Shown here piece after piece: positions 9,083-17,244 of a stretch of DNA of 64,000 nucleotides (the first letter of the stretch is position 1; every line of letters begins with the position of its first letter). The DNA is from Roseovarius confluentis (GTDB lineage: Bacteria; Pseudomonadota; Alphaproteobacteria; Rhodobacterales; Rhodobacteraceae): contig NZ_PPFE01000003.1 in assembly GCF_002917925.1 (NCBI RefSeq), positions 372,001 through 436,000 on the forward strand, in the 5' to 3' direction. Both the position numbers and the translations under genes were made by a program. Under the pieces are notes generated by a model, which was not told the DNA's origin, ran no database searches, and worked only from the letters and a program-made list of their open reading frames with translations.

Positions 9083-10075
9083 TCAGAGGCCGAGGTTTTC
9101 CAGCTTGGCATCGATTGCCGACCAATCGGATAGGTTGAGGCGGACCGGCAGGGTCAGCACCTTGCGGCGGAAGGTCGGGGGCAGGCGAACGGCGTCCTTT
9201 TCGGTGGTGACGAGCTGGGCATGGATGAGCGCGGCCTCGTTTTCCAGCCGGGTCATCAGCGCCTCGGTCAGGGGCTGGTGATCGTCCAGCGCCTCGGCCC
9301 GCGAGAGGGTGGCACCGAGACCGCGCAGGGTGGCGAAGAATTTCTCGGGGTGGCCTATGCCCGCGAAGGCGAGAAAGCGGGTGCCTGTCCAGTCCATGCC
9401 GGTTTGCAGCGGTTCCAGCTTGCCGCCCACATGGGGGATCAGGATGACGTGGCCCCATGTCTTGCGGAACTCGATCTGGGCGGCGTCGGGGCCGATCGAG
9501 AGCAGCAGGTCGGCGCGGTCGAGGCCGGTCTGAACGGGTTCGCGGAGGGGGCCGGCGGGTATGCAACGGCCATTGCCGAAGCCCTTGACCGCGTCGACCA
9601 CCACGACCGAGAGGTCACGGGCCACCGACGGGTTCTGGTGGCCGTCATCCATGACGATCACATCTGCGCCGGAGGCGGCCGCGGCCTCGGCTGCAAGCGT
9701 CCGGTCGCGGGCGATCCAGGTGCGGGTGAAGGCGGCGATCAGCAGGGGCTCGTCGCCGACATCGGCCGCGGTGTGGCTGCGCTCGTCGACCTCGACGGGG
9801 CCCTCGAGACTGCCTCCGTGGCCGCGCGAGATGACGGCGGGGGTGCGCCCGCGCGCCTGCAGGTGCTGCACGAGCGCGATGACCGTGGGTGTCTTGCCGG
9901 TGCCGCCGGCGTTGATGTTGCCGACACAGATCACCGGAACGGGCGCGCGATAGCCCGGCGGTGTGGCCACGCGGCGGGCGGTGGCGCGGGCATAGAGTGC
10001 GCCGAGTGGCGATAGTGCACGGGCGCGCAGGGATGGGCGGCGCGGCGGGGTGTCCCAGAAGGCGGGTGCGCGCAT
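9083..10075 (-). CDS. lpxK: Tetraacyldisaccharide 4'-kinase
   Basis: 330-residue inner-membrane kinase that phosphorylates the 4' position of the lipid A precursor. The Walker A motif [13 protein letters not shown] (52-64) and the [13 protein letters not shown] catalytic region are intact. ATG 10075 overlaps the stop of the KdtA-like gene by one base (TGATG), so the two are coupled. The frame extends about 110 codons further but into low-complexity, non-family sequence. The 3' end faces the CoA-transferase gene. Confidence 0.93.
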   Translation of the reverse strand: MRAPAFWDTPPRRPSLRARALSPLGALYARATARRVATPPGYRAPVPVICVGNINAGGTGKTPTVIALVQHLQARGRTPAVISRGHGGSLEGPVEVDERSHTAADVGDEPLLIAAFTRTWIARDRTLAAEAAAASGADVIVMDDGHQNPSVARDLSVVVVDAVKGFGNGRCIPAGPLREPVQTGLDRADLLLSIGPDAAQIEFRKTWGHVILIPHVGGKLEPLQTGMDWTGTRFLAFAGIGHPEKFFATLRGLGATLSRAEALDDHQPLTEALMTRLENEAALIHAQLVTTEKDAVRLPPTFRRKVLTLPVRLNLSDWSAIDAKLENLGL

Positions 10076-11295
10076 CAGCGGACCTCCAGTTGGTCGAGGC
10101 GGTCGTTCAGAAGATCGGCGATCCGGTCGGTCAGTTCGGCGCTGCGCGAGGCGACCTCCCACGCGGCATGGGCCATGGCGGCGGATTGATCCGGGGGGAT
10201 CAGGCGCTTGACTGCGGCGGCCAGTGTTTCGGCATCGCGGACGATACGGGCAGCGCCGGCCTCGGCAAAGCGCGAATAGCTGGACAGGTAGCGGCGGATG
10301 TTGGGGCCGTAAAGGATGGCCGAGCCGTGGGCGGCGGGTTCGTTCGGGTCGCAGCCATGGGCGCCGGAGATCAGAGAACTGCCCATGAAAGTGATCGGCG
10401 CGAGCCGGTACCACAGGCCCATCTCGTCATAGGTGTCGGCGAGGATGACCTGTGTCGTCTCATCGGGGAAGGTGCCGGTCGACCACGTGATATGGCGCAT
10501 CCCGGCCTCGGCCAGGGCGTCGGTGAAGGGGGTGGTGTCCTCGGGCGTGTCGGGGACGACGATCAGAAGGGTGCGGTGGGAAAAGCGGCTGACCTCGCGG
10601 TGGGCAGTGAGGATCGTGCCGATTTCCTCGGGGCGGAGCATGGCGGCGAGCCAGACCGGACGGCCAAGCAGCAGGGCGGCGAGTTCGGTGCGGTCGGTCT
10701 CGTTATGGGGCAGCGAAACGGTGCCTTCGAGGAGCGGGCCGGTGACGGAGAGTGTGCGTTCCGGCACGCCCATGCGACGCAGGTAGCGGGCTGATGCATC
10801 GTCCCTTGCCATGACGAACTCGAACTGCCGCAACAGGGCGCGGGGCAGGTCGGGAAACCAGCGCCAGGCGGGGCGGGACATGGCGGTTTCGGTGGCGTCG
10901 ATCAGAGCCATGGGGATGCCGGTTTCGGCCGTGCGATCCATCAGTGCGGGGTGAAGGGCGCCGCCGGTCCAGAGGGCGATGTCGGGCTGCCAATGGGTGA
11001 GGAAGGACGCGGCGTTGGCGACGGTATCCTCGGGGAGTTGTTCGACCATGACCTCGGCCCGGGCCTTGAAGGGGGCGTCGGGCGCGGCGCCGGCGGTGGT
11101 GAGCAGAAGCGACAGTTCGGGCCGGTGCAGGCGCAGCCGGTCGAAGAGTTGCAACAGTGCGTCGATATGGATCGTGTCGGCGGCGTGCGCCCAGAGCAGA
11201 CGGCCCGGCGGGCGCGGCGCGGCGGGCGTGTAACGGCGTGCGGGGCCGCGCCTTGCATAGGCGAGATAGGCGGCGAGGCTGAGCGAGCGGCTCAT
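10075..11295 (-). CDS. 3-deoxy-D-manno-octulosonic acid transferase-like protein (divergent KdtA/WaaA)
   Basis: 406 residues with two Rossmann-like halves. The C-terminal half has the KdtA donor-site signature [21 protein letters not shown]...[16 protein letters not shown] (287-331), and the neighbour is lpxK, so a Kdo-transfer role in lipid A core assembly is likely. Two features are odd. The N-terminal membrane anchor is weak, and the segment that normally reads HA(V/A)S-x-GE, whose Glu is the general base in Aquifex WaaA, reads HAADTIHID (37-45), with no Glu. It may be a divergent enzyme or a paralogue of a canonical KdtA elsewhere. Confidence 0.75.
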   Translation of the reverse strand: MSRSLSLAAYLAYARRGPARRYTPAAPRPPGRLLWAHAADTIHIDALLQLFDRLRLHRPELSLLLTTAGAAPDAPFKARAEVMVEQLPEDTVANAASFLTHWQPDIALWTGGALHPALMDRTAETGIPMALIDATETAMSRPAWRWFPDLPRALLRQFEFVMARDDASARYLRRMGVPERTLSVTGPLLEGTVSLPHNETDRTELAALLLGRPVWLAAMLRPEEIGTILTAHREVSRFSHRTLLIVVPDTPEDTTPFTDALAEAGMRHITWSTGTFPDETTQVILADTYDEMGLWYRLAPITFMGSSLISGAHGCDPNEPAAHGSAILYGPNIRRYLSSYSRFAEAGAARIVRDAETLAAAVKRLIPPDQSAAMAHAAWEVASRSAELTDRIADLLNDRLDQLEVR

Positions 11296-11360
11296 GGCCG
11301 AAGCATGTGGACTTGGGTGAATAAGTCCCGGAAATCAGGGTTGTAGGAGCGCTGCACCAT
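11292..11360 (-). CDS. Possible 22-residue leader ORF upstream of the KdtA-like gene
   Basis: ATG 11360 follows AAGGA by 4 nt and opens MVQRSYNPDFRDLFTQVHML then RP and a stop; the TGA overlaps the KdtA-like ATG (ATGA). The ribosome site and overlap suggest translational coupling, but the ORF is short and its peptide is not recognised, so chance cannot be excluded. Confidence 0.3.
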   Translation of the reverse strand: MVQRSYNPDFRDLFTQVHMLRP

Positions 11361-11488
11361 GGGGTCCTTCGCGGCGGGCCGGGTTCTGCGCAGGGTATTG
11401 GATTGCCGGGCGGGGTCAAGAGAGGCCGGCGGGTTGACCCTGGCTGCGGAATGGGGCCAATGGATGGGATGATACCGGAGAACGCCCG

Positions 11489-12232
11489 ATGACGAAGCCC
11501 TTTTTGATCCTTCAGCTGCGCCCCGAGACGGAAGCCGCGGATGACGAGTTTGCGGCGATCCTGCGCAAGGGCGGACTGGAGGCGGGCGGCACGCGCCGTA
11601 TCCGGATGGACCAGGAGCGGCTGCCGGAAGATATTGTTCTGGAAGATTATTCCGGCGTGATCGTGGGCGGAGGGCCGGGCTGTGTCAGCGATGCGCCGGA
11701 GGACAAATCCGAGATAGAGGCGCGGATCGAGGCGGATGTGCTGGGGCTGATGCCAAAGGTGACGGCGCGGGATTTTCCTTTCCTGGGTTGCTGTTACGGG
11801 ATCGGAATTCTTGGCGCGCACCTGAAGGGCGATGTCAGCAAGCGGGCCTTTGGAGAGGCGGTGGGCACGTCGGCCTGCGACGTCACGCCGGAGGGCAAGG
11901 AGGACGCGCTGCTGGTCGGCGTGCCGACGGCGTTCGACGCCTTCGTGGGGCACAAGGAGGCGTTGCAGGATCTGCCAGAAGGATGCGTGCATCTTGTGAG
12001 GTCCGAGGCGTGCCCCTACCAGATGTTGCGGTACAAAGAGCATGTCTATGCCACCCAGTTTCACCCCGAGGCGGATGCGGCAGGGTTCGAGACGCGGATC
12101 AGGATCTATCGCGACCGGGGTTATTTCCCGCCCGAGGATGCCGATGACCTGATTGCCATGTGCCGGGCGGCGGACGTTTTCGCGCCCGAGATGATCCTGC
12201 GGAATTTCGTGCAGCGTTACGCGCAAGGGTAA
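11489..12232 (+). CDS. Class I glutamine amidotransferase-like protein
   Basis: 247 residues with a GATase-1 fold: an oxyanion region VIVGGGPG (58-64), a nucleophile elbow FLGCCYGIG with Cys102, and the catalytic His192 and Glu194 in ATQFHPEAD. It resembles the free-standing GMP-synthase-like amidotransferases whose acceptor substrate is generally unknown (some are gamma-glutamyl hydrolases of amines). No synthase partner sits next to it; upstream is the divergent KdtA-like gene and downstream a convergent DUF4242 gene. Confidence 0.8.
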   Translation: MTKPFLILQLRPETEAADDEFAAILRKGGLEAGGTRRIRMDQERLPEDIVLEDYSGVIVGGGPGCVSDAPEDKSEIEARIEADVLGLMPKVTARDFPFLGCCYGIGILGAHLKGDVSKRAFGEAVGTSACDVTPEGKEDALLVGVPTAFDAFVGHKEALQDLPEGCVHLVRSEACPYQMLRYKEHVYATQFHPEADAAGFETRIRIYRDRGYFPPEDADDLIAMCRAADVFAPEMILRNFVQRYAQG

Positions 12233-12404
12233 CGCCTGCGAACAGATGCAAACCCGCGTCGGTATCACGTCGGTATCCGGGTGGTATGGCGACGGTGTGA
12301 TTTTTTGCGTTCCGGCGGTTCACAGAGCGTGCGATGCGAGGACACCTTTGACGGCGGTGCCGATCAGATCGCGAACGCGCCCCCGCTCGACCGGGTTGTT
12401 GGCG

Positions 12405-12680
12405 TCATGTATCATCGGTCGTCGGGTCGATCATCGTTTCGATGAGCGTGATCTTTGTCGCCGGGAAGCCACTGAGTTCGGCGTGCCGGGTGATGGCGTC
12501 CTCGTCGTCTGCAAGATAGACGCAGAATGTCTTGTCCCCGGCAACGTACGAATGCTGCCACTGCACCTTTGGGGCCAGTTGCGCCAGCGCCGCGTTCGAC
12601 GTGTTGGCAGCACCGCACAGTTCGTCACCGCTCATCGCACCGACACCAGGGATGTCTCTTTCGATCATGTACTTGTTCAT
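12405..12680 (-). CDS. DUF4242-family small protein
   Basis: 91 residues starting MNKYMIERDIPGVGAMS, with the family pattern of a ferredoxin-like alpha/beta fold (HSYVAGDKTFCVYLADDEDAITRHAELSGFPATKI). At least one DUF4242 member (SCO4226 of Streptomyces) is described as nickel-binding, from memory; no metal role can be shown here. ATG 12680 lies behind AAAGGAGA with good spacing. It is 41 bp behind the GST gene and probably shares its transcript. Confidence 0.75.
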   Translation of the reverse strand: MNKYMIERDIPGVGAMSGDELCGAANTSNAALAQLAPKVQWQHSYVAGDKTFCVYLADDEDAITRHAELSGFPATKITLIETMIDPTTDDT

Positions 12681-12721
12681 TGGTCGGTCTCCTTTCAAAT
12701 CCGGGCCTTCGGCGCGTGGCG

Positions 12722-13372
12722 TCAGGCCTGCAAAACGGGTTCCGGCATCGCGTGGGCGGCGAGCGCGGTGGCATAGGACGGGGTCTCGCGCACCGTGCTG
12801 CACAGCCGAGCCAACGCGGGTCGTTGCGACAGGGCCTTGTCCCGGTCGCTGATCCACTCCGCCAGCATGGCTAGGTAGAAATCGAGAACCGTCAGCCCGC
12901 GCGGCAGAAAATAGGGGGCGCCCGCGATGTGATTTTCCATCAGATCGAAGAAGGCAGCGTAGTCCTTGTCGCCCTGCGCCTTGACCTGACGGATCGCATC
13001 CCTGTCCCGTGCGTAGCGTTCTGGATGGCCGACCCGGCCGGAGGTGATATAGCCGGCCGTCGACATCACGCTGAGCCAGAACAGAAAGTCTCCACGATCG
13101 GGGTCGCCGGGACGTGGCGTCAGACCGGACGTCGGGGCCATTTCGCCAAGATGCGTCACGATGGCGCTGGTTTCGCCCATGATGCCGCCATCAGGAAGTT
13201 GGAGTGCGGGGACGCGGCCCGCTGGATTGCGCGCGAGGAATTCGGGCTCGAGATGTTGTCCGGCGCTCATGTCGACATACTCCATTCGGTAGTCGGCATT
13301 CATCGCTTCGAGCGTGGCCTGCACCACGATCGACCCGGCCATGTATTCCCAGAAAAGCGTGTACATTTGCAA
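12722..13372 (-). CDS. Glutathione S-transferase-like protein
   Basis: 216 residues: an N-terminal thioredoxin-like domain with the glutathione-binding pattern NPAGRVPALQLPDGGIMGETSAI (49-71) and an all-helical C-terminal domain. Members conjugate or reduce electrophiles with glutathione; the substrate is not predictable. It diverges from a LysR regulator, which probably controls it through the palindromes in the 110-bp intergenic region. ATG 13366 is an alternative start two codons in. Confidence 0.8.
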   Translation of the reverse strand: MQMYTLFWEYMAGSIVVQATLEAMNADYRMEYVDMSAGQHLEPEFLARNPAGRVPALQLPDGGIMGETSAIVTHLGEMAPTSGLTPRPGDPDRGDFLFWLSVMSTAGYITSGRVGHPERYARDRDAIRQVKAQGDKDYAAFFDLMENHIAGAPYFLPRGLTVLDFYLAMLAEWISDRDKALSQRPALARLCSTVRETPSYATALAAHAMPEPVLQA

Positions 13373-13401
13373 ACCCCCAATATGCTGTGCGTCGCGGTCA
13401 G

Positions 13402-13416
13402 GTTCAGTATCCGAAC
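13402..13416. promoter_or_regulatory. LysR-type T-N11-A palindrome
   Basis: GTTC (13402-13405) and GAAC (13413-13416) form an imperfect palindrome with the T-N11-A spacing typical of LysR-family operators. It lies between the divergent GST and lysR genes. Confidence 0.45.
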
Positions 13417-13453
13417 AACGGCTAAAGGATGCACGGCAGATTTTGCTTGGTGT

Positions 13454-13474
13454 GGCTAAAGGAAAGCTTTAGCC
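13454..13474. promoter_or_regulatory. Inverted repeat GGCTAAAG/CTTTAGCC upstream of lysR
   Basis: Perfect 8-bp arms (13454-13461 and 13467-13474) around GAAAG, ending 8 bp before the lysR start. The same GGCTAAAGGA decamer also occurs at 13420-13429. It is a possible autoregulatory site, or a stem covering the ribosome site. Confidence 0.4.
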
Positions 13475-13482
13475 TTGACGTC

Positions 13483-14427
13483 ATGAAACTCTCGCACCTC
13501 AATGCATTGAGGGCGCTGGAAGCGACCCTCAGGTTGGGCAACTTCTCTGCCGCGGCGATGGAAATCGGCATAACGCCAGCAGCGGTGGGTCAGCGCGTGC
13601 GTGCGCTGGAAGACTATCTTGGTCGACCGTTGTTCGAGCGGTCGGGTACCGGGGCGGTGGCGCGGCCAGAGGCGCGGCAGGTCGCGCGTGGCCTGAACGG
13701 CGGTTTCGCTGCGATCGCCGAGGCCCTGGAACAGTTGAAAGCACAGGAGGCGTCGCAGCGGCTTCGGGTCACGCTGCCGGAATCCTTTGCCGAAAACTGG
13801 CTGTCGTGGAGCCTGTCGCAGTTTCAGAGGGATCACCCCGTCGTCGAGCTTGATCTGGATGCGTCGAACCGGGACGTGGACCTGATGGCAGAGGATTTCG
13901 ACCTGGCCGTGAGATACGGGTCCGAGCCGGGCGAAGACTACGACTCTCGCCTGCTTTTCGGGGACGCGGTGCTGCCGGTCTGTGCGCCGGACTTCGCACG
14001 CGCGCATGCGATCGACGGGTCGGCGCGCGACCTGTCGGAGATCCCGTTGATCCATGTGCTGAACCGGACCGGCGACCCGGATTGGGTCGGATTCCGTGAA
14101 TGGGGCGCGCGCTTTGGGTTCGCGCCAGCGGACATGGAGCATGGCGTGCGGTTTTCCAAGACAAGCTCGGGATTGCAGGCGGCGGTTTCGGGGCAGGGCC
14201 TGATCATGGCAGGGATGGTTGAGGCCTATCACGGTCTGCGCATCGGCCAACTGGTCGCGCCGTTCGGCGCCGCGATGACATATCCGACAGCGTATGCCTA
14301 TCGTATCCTGTGGGATCGAAGGAAACGGCTGTCGAAGGCGGCGGAAGCCTTTGTCACCTGGCTATTGCAGCAGGCGGAACACCATGAACAAGAGTGTCCG
14401 AGGGTGCTGGGCGCCACACCCGACTGA
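13483..14427 (+). CDS. LysR-family transcriptional regulator
   Basis: 314 residues. A winged helix-turn-helix (about 4-62, LSHLNALRALEATLRLGNFSAAAMEI...VGQRVRALEDYLG) is followed by a periplasmic-binding-like effector domain. The arrangement DLAVRYGSEPG and the closing ILWDRRKRLSKAAEAFVTWL resemble the GcvA subgroup. ATG 13483 is preferred over the in-frame ATG at 13429 because the family N-terminus begins at MKLSHLNAL. It is divergent from the GST gene, its likely target, and ends at a bidirectional terminator. Confidence 0.88.
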   Translation: MKLSHLNALRALEATLRLGNFSAAAMEIGITPAAVGQRVRALEDYLGRPLFERSGTGAVARPEARQVARGLNGGFAAIAEALEQLKAQEASQRLRVTLPESFAENWLSWSLSQFQRDHPVVELDLDASNRDVDLMAEDFDLAVRYGSEPGEDYDSRLLFGDAVLPVCAPDFARAHAIDGSARDLSEIPLIHVLNRTGDPDWVGFREWGARFGFAPADMEHGVRFSKTSSGLQAAVSGQGLIMAGMVEAYHGLRIGQLVAPFGAAMTYPTAYAYRILWDRRKRLSKAAEAFVTWLLQQAEHHEQECPRVLGATPD

Positions 14428-14445
14428 CAGTTTAGATGCGCGGAG

Positions 14446-14479
14446 AAAAAAGCCCTGCCGTCGGAACGGCAGGGCTTTT
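14446..14479. terminator. Bidirectional intrinsic terminator between lysR and chrR
   Basis: AGCCCTGCCGT pairs with ACGGCAGGGCT around CGGA, flanked by an A-run on the left and TTTT on the right, so it can end both convergent transcripts. Confidence 0.85.
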
Positions 14480-14510
14480 CGGTGTTCGGTAACGCTCCGA
14501 ACGGAGGAAA

Positions 14511-15161
14511 TCAGATGCGCAGGAACGGCTGCGCGATGCGGGGGATGAAGCCGCGGAAGCGCAGGGGCGCGTCGGTGACGGCGAGGCAGATGCAGTCGGC
14601 CCCAACCTCGGCCACCGGCGTGTGGTCGAGGTCTTCGTCGGCGATCTCGATGTCGCCGGGGCCGAAGCGGTCGACCTCGTCCGCGAAGGCGCCTTGCAGA
14701 ACCAGCGTCAGTTCCGTGCCGCGGTGGCCGTGGTCGGGCACGGCGGCGCCGGCGGGGATGTAGAGCAGGCGGGCCGTGGCCTCGCGCGACGTGGGCAGGA
14801 TGGCCTGTTTCACGCCCATGCCGACGGATTTCCATTTCACCGCGTCGAGGTCGCCGCCGATGTAGTCCTGCACCGGGCGCGGCAGCGTGCCGATGGCGGG
14901 TGCGGCCGTTGCGGGGGCGGTCATGTCGACCGCGTCGATCAGGGCCAGCGTATCCTCGAAGGCGGTTTCGGACAGGTCGGCATCGCTGCACTCTTCCATC
15001 AGGGCACCGCCGACGGCGTCGAAGGATGCGAGCCGGGCACGGCATTCATCGCACATGGAAATATGCGCGGCCACCGCGAGGCTGAACGCCTCGGGCAGGG
15101 TGCCCGCGGAGTAGGCCATGAGCAACTTGTCACTCAGGTGATGTTTGATCGTGTCTGTCAT
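14511..15161 (-). CDS. chrR: ChrR, zinc-dependent anti-sigma factor of RpoE
   Basis: 216 residues, near-colinear with R. sphaeroides ChrR. The N-terminal ZAS domain holds His8, His33, Cys37 and Cys40 (HISMCDEC), which bind zinc and the sigma factor. The C-terminal cupin has His144, His146, Glu150 (DHGHRGTELT) and His180 (DHTPVAE), needed in R. sphaeroides for the singlet-oxygen response. ATG 15161 is chosen because it gives the MTDTIKHHLSD start; a GTG at 15173 that overlaps the rpoE stop is the alternative. Second gene of rpoE-chrR. Confidence 0.93.
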   Translation of the reverse strand: MTDTIKHHLSDKLLMAYSAGTLPEAFSLAVAAHISMCDECRARLASFDAVGGALMEECSDADLSETAFEDTLALIDAVDMTAPATAAPAIGTLPRPVQDYIGGDLDAVKWKSVGMGVKQAILPTSREATARLLYIPAGAAVPDHGHRGTELTLVLQGAFADEVDRFGPGDIEIADEDLDHTPVAEVGADCICLAVTDAPLRFRGFIPRIAQPFLRI

Positions 15162-15169
15162 CGTCTCAA

Positions 15170-15829
15170 TCACTTCATCTGGTGGCGCAGGCGGTCCAGC
15201 GCCAGTCTGATCCTCGATTTTATGGTCCCGAGCGGGAGGCCGGTTTCCTCGGCGATCTCGGAATGGGTGAGGTCGCCGAAATAGGCCTTTTCGATCAGGT
15301 CCTTCTGTTTTTCGGGCAGCTGCGCGATGGCGGCGCCCAGTTTTTCGCTCTCCTGTTGCAGGGCCAGGGCATCGGCCTGGTCTGGTTCCTGCTCCGGGCC
15401 CCAGGGCAAATCCTCGGGCTCGGGTCGTCTTTGCTTGCGGATCGCATCAATCCTGCGATTCCGCGCGATGGTGAAGATCCAGGTCGCCGCGCTGGCGCGG
15501 GAGGGATCGAACATATGGGCCTTTTGCCAGAGGGTCGCCATGACCTCCTGTGCGCATTCCTCGGCCAGTGAGGCATCTGTACCGGACTTCATCAGGAAGG
15601 CTTTGACCCGCGGCGCGAAATGCGAAAACAGCCGCTGAAAGGCGGCGCGGTCGCGCTTGTCGCGTATCCGGGCGATGACTTGCGCCCAGTCCTGGGTATG
15701 CTCTTCCGTCTTCTCGATCACCGGTTCAATACTCTTGCCGTTGCCACGGATCGAAAGCAGCGCGCCCACCGGAGGCGGGACGTCGGCACTGGTGCCGGTG
15801 ATCTCGAGGGCGTCAGCATCACTGAACAT
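15170..15829 (-). CDS. rpoE: ECF sigma factor RpoE (group ECF11, singlet-oxygen response)
   Basis: As drawn, 219 residues. Sigma region 2 (RLFSHFAPRVKAFLMKSG...AATWIFTIARNRRIDAIRK) and region 4 (LPEKQKDLIEKAYFGDLTHSEIAEETGLPLGTIKSRIRLALDRL) are intact. It is held inactive by the product of chrR, its downstream neighbour. The first ~36 residues from ATG 15829 are absent from the R. sphaeroides protein as I recall it, have no ribosome site and start only 5 bp from a predicted -10 box, so a downstream start such as GTG 15721 is likely. Divergent from the amine oxidase operon. Confidence 0.92.
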   Translation of the reverse strand: MFSDADALEITGTSADVPPPVGALLSIRGNGKSIEPVIEKTEEHTQDWAQVIARIRDKRDRAAFQRLFSHFAPRVKAFLMKSGTDASLAEECAQEVMATLWQKAHMFDPSRASAATWIFTIARNRRIDAIRKQRRPEPEDLPWGPEQEPDQADALALQQESEKLGAAIAQLPEKQKDLIEKAYFGDLTHSEIAEETGLPLGTIKSRIRLALDRLRHQMK

Positions 15830-15833
15830 GTGA

Positions 15834-15863
15834 ACGGTACGCTGGTTCGATCAGACCGGATCA
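15834..15863 (-). promoter_or_regulatory. Sigma-E-like promoter for rpoE-chrR (autoregulation)
   Basis: On the minus strand TGATCC (15863-15858) is followed after 18 nt by TACCGT (15839-15834). The TGATCC -35 matches what I recall of the R. sphaeroides RpoE consensus. Confidence 0.6.
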
Positions 15864-15884
15864 AAAATTCGGGCGTTTTCTTTG

Positions 15885-15914
15885 TCATCCGATAGTGCTG
15901 GTTTCGCGTAGACT
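15885..15914 (+). promoter_or_regulatory. Sigma-E-like promoter for the amine oxidase operon
   Basis: TCATCC (15885-15890), an 18-nt spacer, then TAGACT (15909-15914), the same geometry as the divergent rpoE promoter. It predicts a 5' leader of about 25 nt before ATG 15946. Confidence 0.55.
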
Positions 15915-15945
15915 TCTGTAAAGACAAGTTAGGGTACTACACGTA

Positions 15946-17244
15946 ATGCCAGTTAAGAAAGTTGCGCTGACGCGCAAGAAAGTCGCAGTCGTCGGCGCGG
16001 GGATCAGTGGTCTGGGGGCTGCGTGGCGGCTGGCCGGGGACTGCCATGTCACGATTTTCGAAGCCGCTGCGCGGCTGGGCGGCCATGCCCGCACAAAGAT
16101 GGCCGGGAAGTACGGGACGCAGCCGGTGGATACCGGGTTCATCGTGTTCAACTATGCCAACTATCCCAACCTGGCGAACCTTTTCGACGTGCTGGACGTG
16201 CCGGTGGTCAAGAGCAAGATGAGCTTTGGCGCATCGTTCCGGGATACGCGGTTCGAATACGGGCTGGACGGGGCGCAGGCGTTCTTTGCCCAGACACGCA
16301 ACGTGCTGGACCCGCGCATGTGGATGATGCTGCGCGATATCCTGCGGTTCAATGCGCGGGCCGTACGCACGTCGAAGGCCTATCCAGACGCCAGCATCGG
16401 TGAACTGTTGCGGACCATGGGGCTGGGCAGGTGGTTTCGCGAGCGGTACCTGAGCCCGTTCACCGGCGCGATATGGTCGACGCCGACGGAGAAAGTGATG
16501 GATTTTCCCGCGCAGGCGCTGATCCGATTCATGGAGAACCACGCGCTGCTGGGCTATGACGGGCAGCACCAGTGGTACACCGTCGATGGAGGGTCGATCC
16601 AGTACGTGCATCGCTTGGGCAAATGGCTGGGACGCGCCGGAGTGGAGATCAGGACCAGTGCGCCGGTCGTCGCGGTTCGGCGGTCCGACGGCGGCGTCGA
16701 GCTGCGTGCGCAAGGTGGCGAGAGGGAAACATTCGACGAGGTGGTTTTCGCCACCCACGGCGATGACAGCCTGAAGATGCTGACCGACCCGACCCCCGAA
16801 GAGCAGCGCGCGCTGGGCCGGGTCAAGTATCAGCCCAATGACGTGGTACTGCATTGCGATACGTCGGTGATGCCGAAGCGTCGGGCGGTGTGGTCGTCCT
16901 GGAACTACATGGAAGGGCCGGCCAAGCGGGACGGTCAGATCGACCTGACCTACTGGATGAACAGCCTGCAGCCGATCCCGATGGACGACCCGCATTTCGT
17001 GACGCTGAACAGCACGCGGCGGATCCGGGAGGAAAAGATCTATGACAGCTGCGTGCTGCGGCATCCTGTCTACGACATGGACATGCTGCACGCGCAGGCC
17101 GAGGTGGCCCGGATCAATGGCGACAACGGGACGTGGTTTTGTGGCGCCTGGATGAAGAACGGGTTTCACGAGGACGGGTTGTCGAGCGCCTATGACGTGG
17201 CGGACGCGATCCTGGCGCGGGACAGCGCGGCGGCGGCGGCGTGA
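15946..17244 (+). CDS. Flavin-dependent amine oxidase-like protein (RSP_1091 type)
   Basis: 432 residues. FAD-binding GxGxxG at 17-22 (VVGAGISGLGAAWRL) and the second dinucleotide-fold motif RLGGHARTK place it in the NAD(P)-binding amine-oxidase superfamily. Its place beside rpoE-chrR matches R. sphaeroides RSP_1091, which genetic work (recalled) ties to furan fatty acid formation under singlet oxygen. It probably acts on a membrane lipid acyl chain, with the methyltransferase of that pathway encoded elsewhere. First gene of a five-gene operon; the next start overlaps its stop (GTGA). Confidence 0.88.
   Translation: MPVKKVALTRKKVAVVGAGISGLGAAWRLAGDCHVTIFEAAARLGGHARTKMAGKYGTQPVDTGFIVFNYANYPNLANLFDVLDVPVVKSKMSFGASFRDTRFEYGLDGAQAFFAQTRNVLDPRMWMMLRDILRFNARAVRTSKAYPDASIGELLRTMGLGRWFRERYLSPFTGAIWSTPTEKVMDFPAQALIRFMENHALLGYDGQHQWYTVDGGSIQYVHRLGKWLGRAGVEIRTSAPVVAVRRSDGGVELRAQGGERETFDEVVFATHGDDSLKMLTDPTPEEQRALGRVKYQPNDVVLHCDTSVMPKRRAVWSSWNYMEGPAKRDGQIDLTYWMNSLQPIPMDDPHFVTLNSTRRIREEKIYDSCVLRHPVYDMDMLHAQAEVARINGDNGTWFCGAWMKNGFHEDGLSSAYDVADAILARDSAAAAA

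Noticed and set aside
12320-12415. 31-codon minus-strand ORF overlapping the end of the DUF4242 gene (ATG 12415)
   Set aside because: The peptide is not recognised and no ribosome site is seen; it could be a remnant but cannot be supported.
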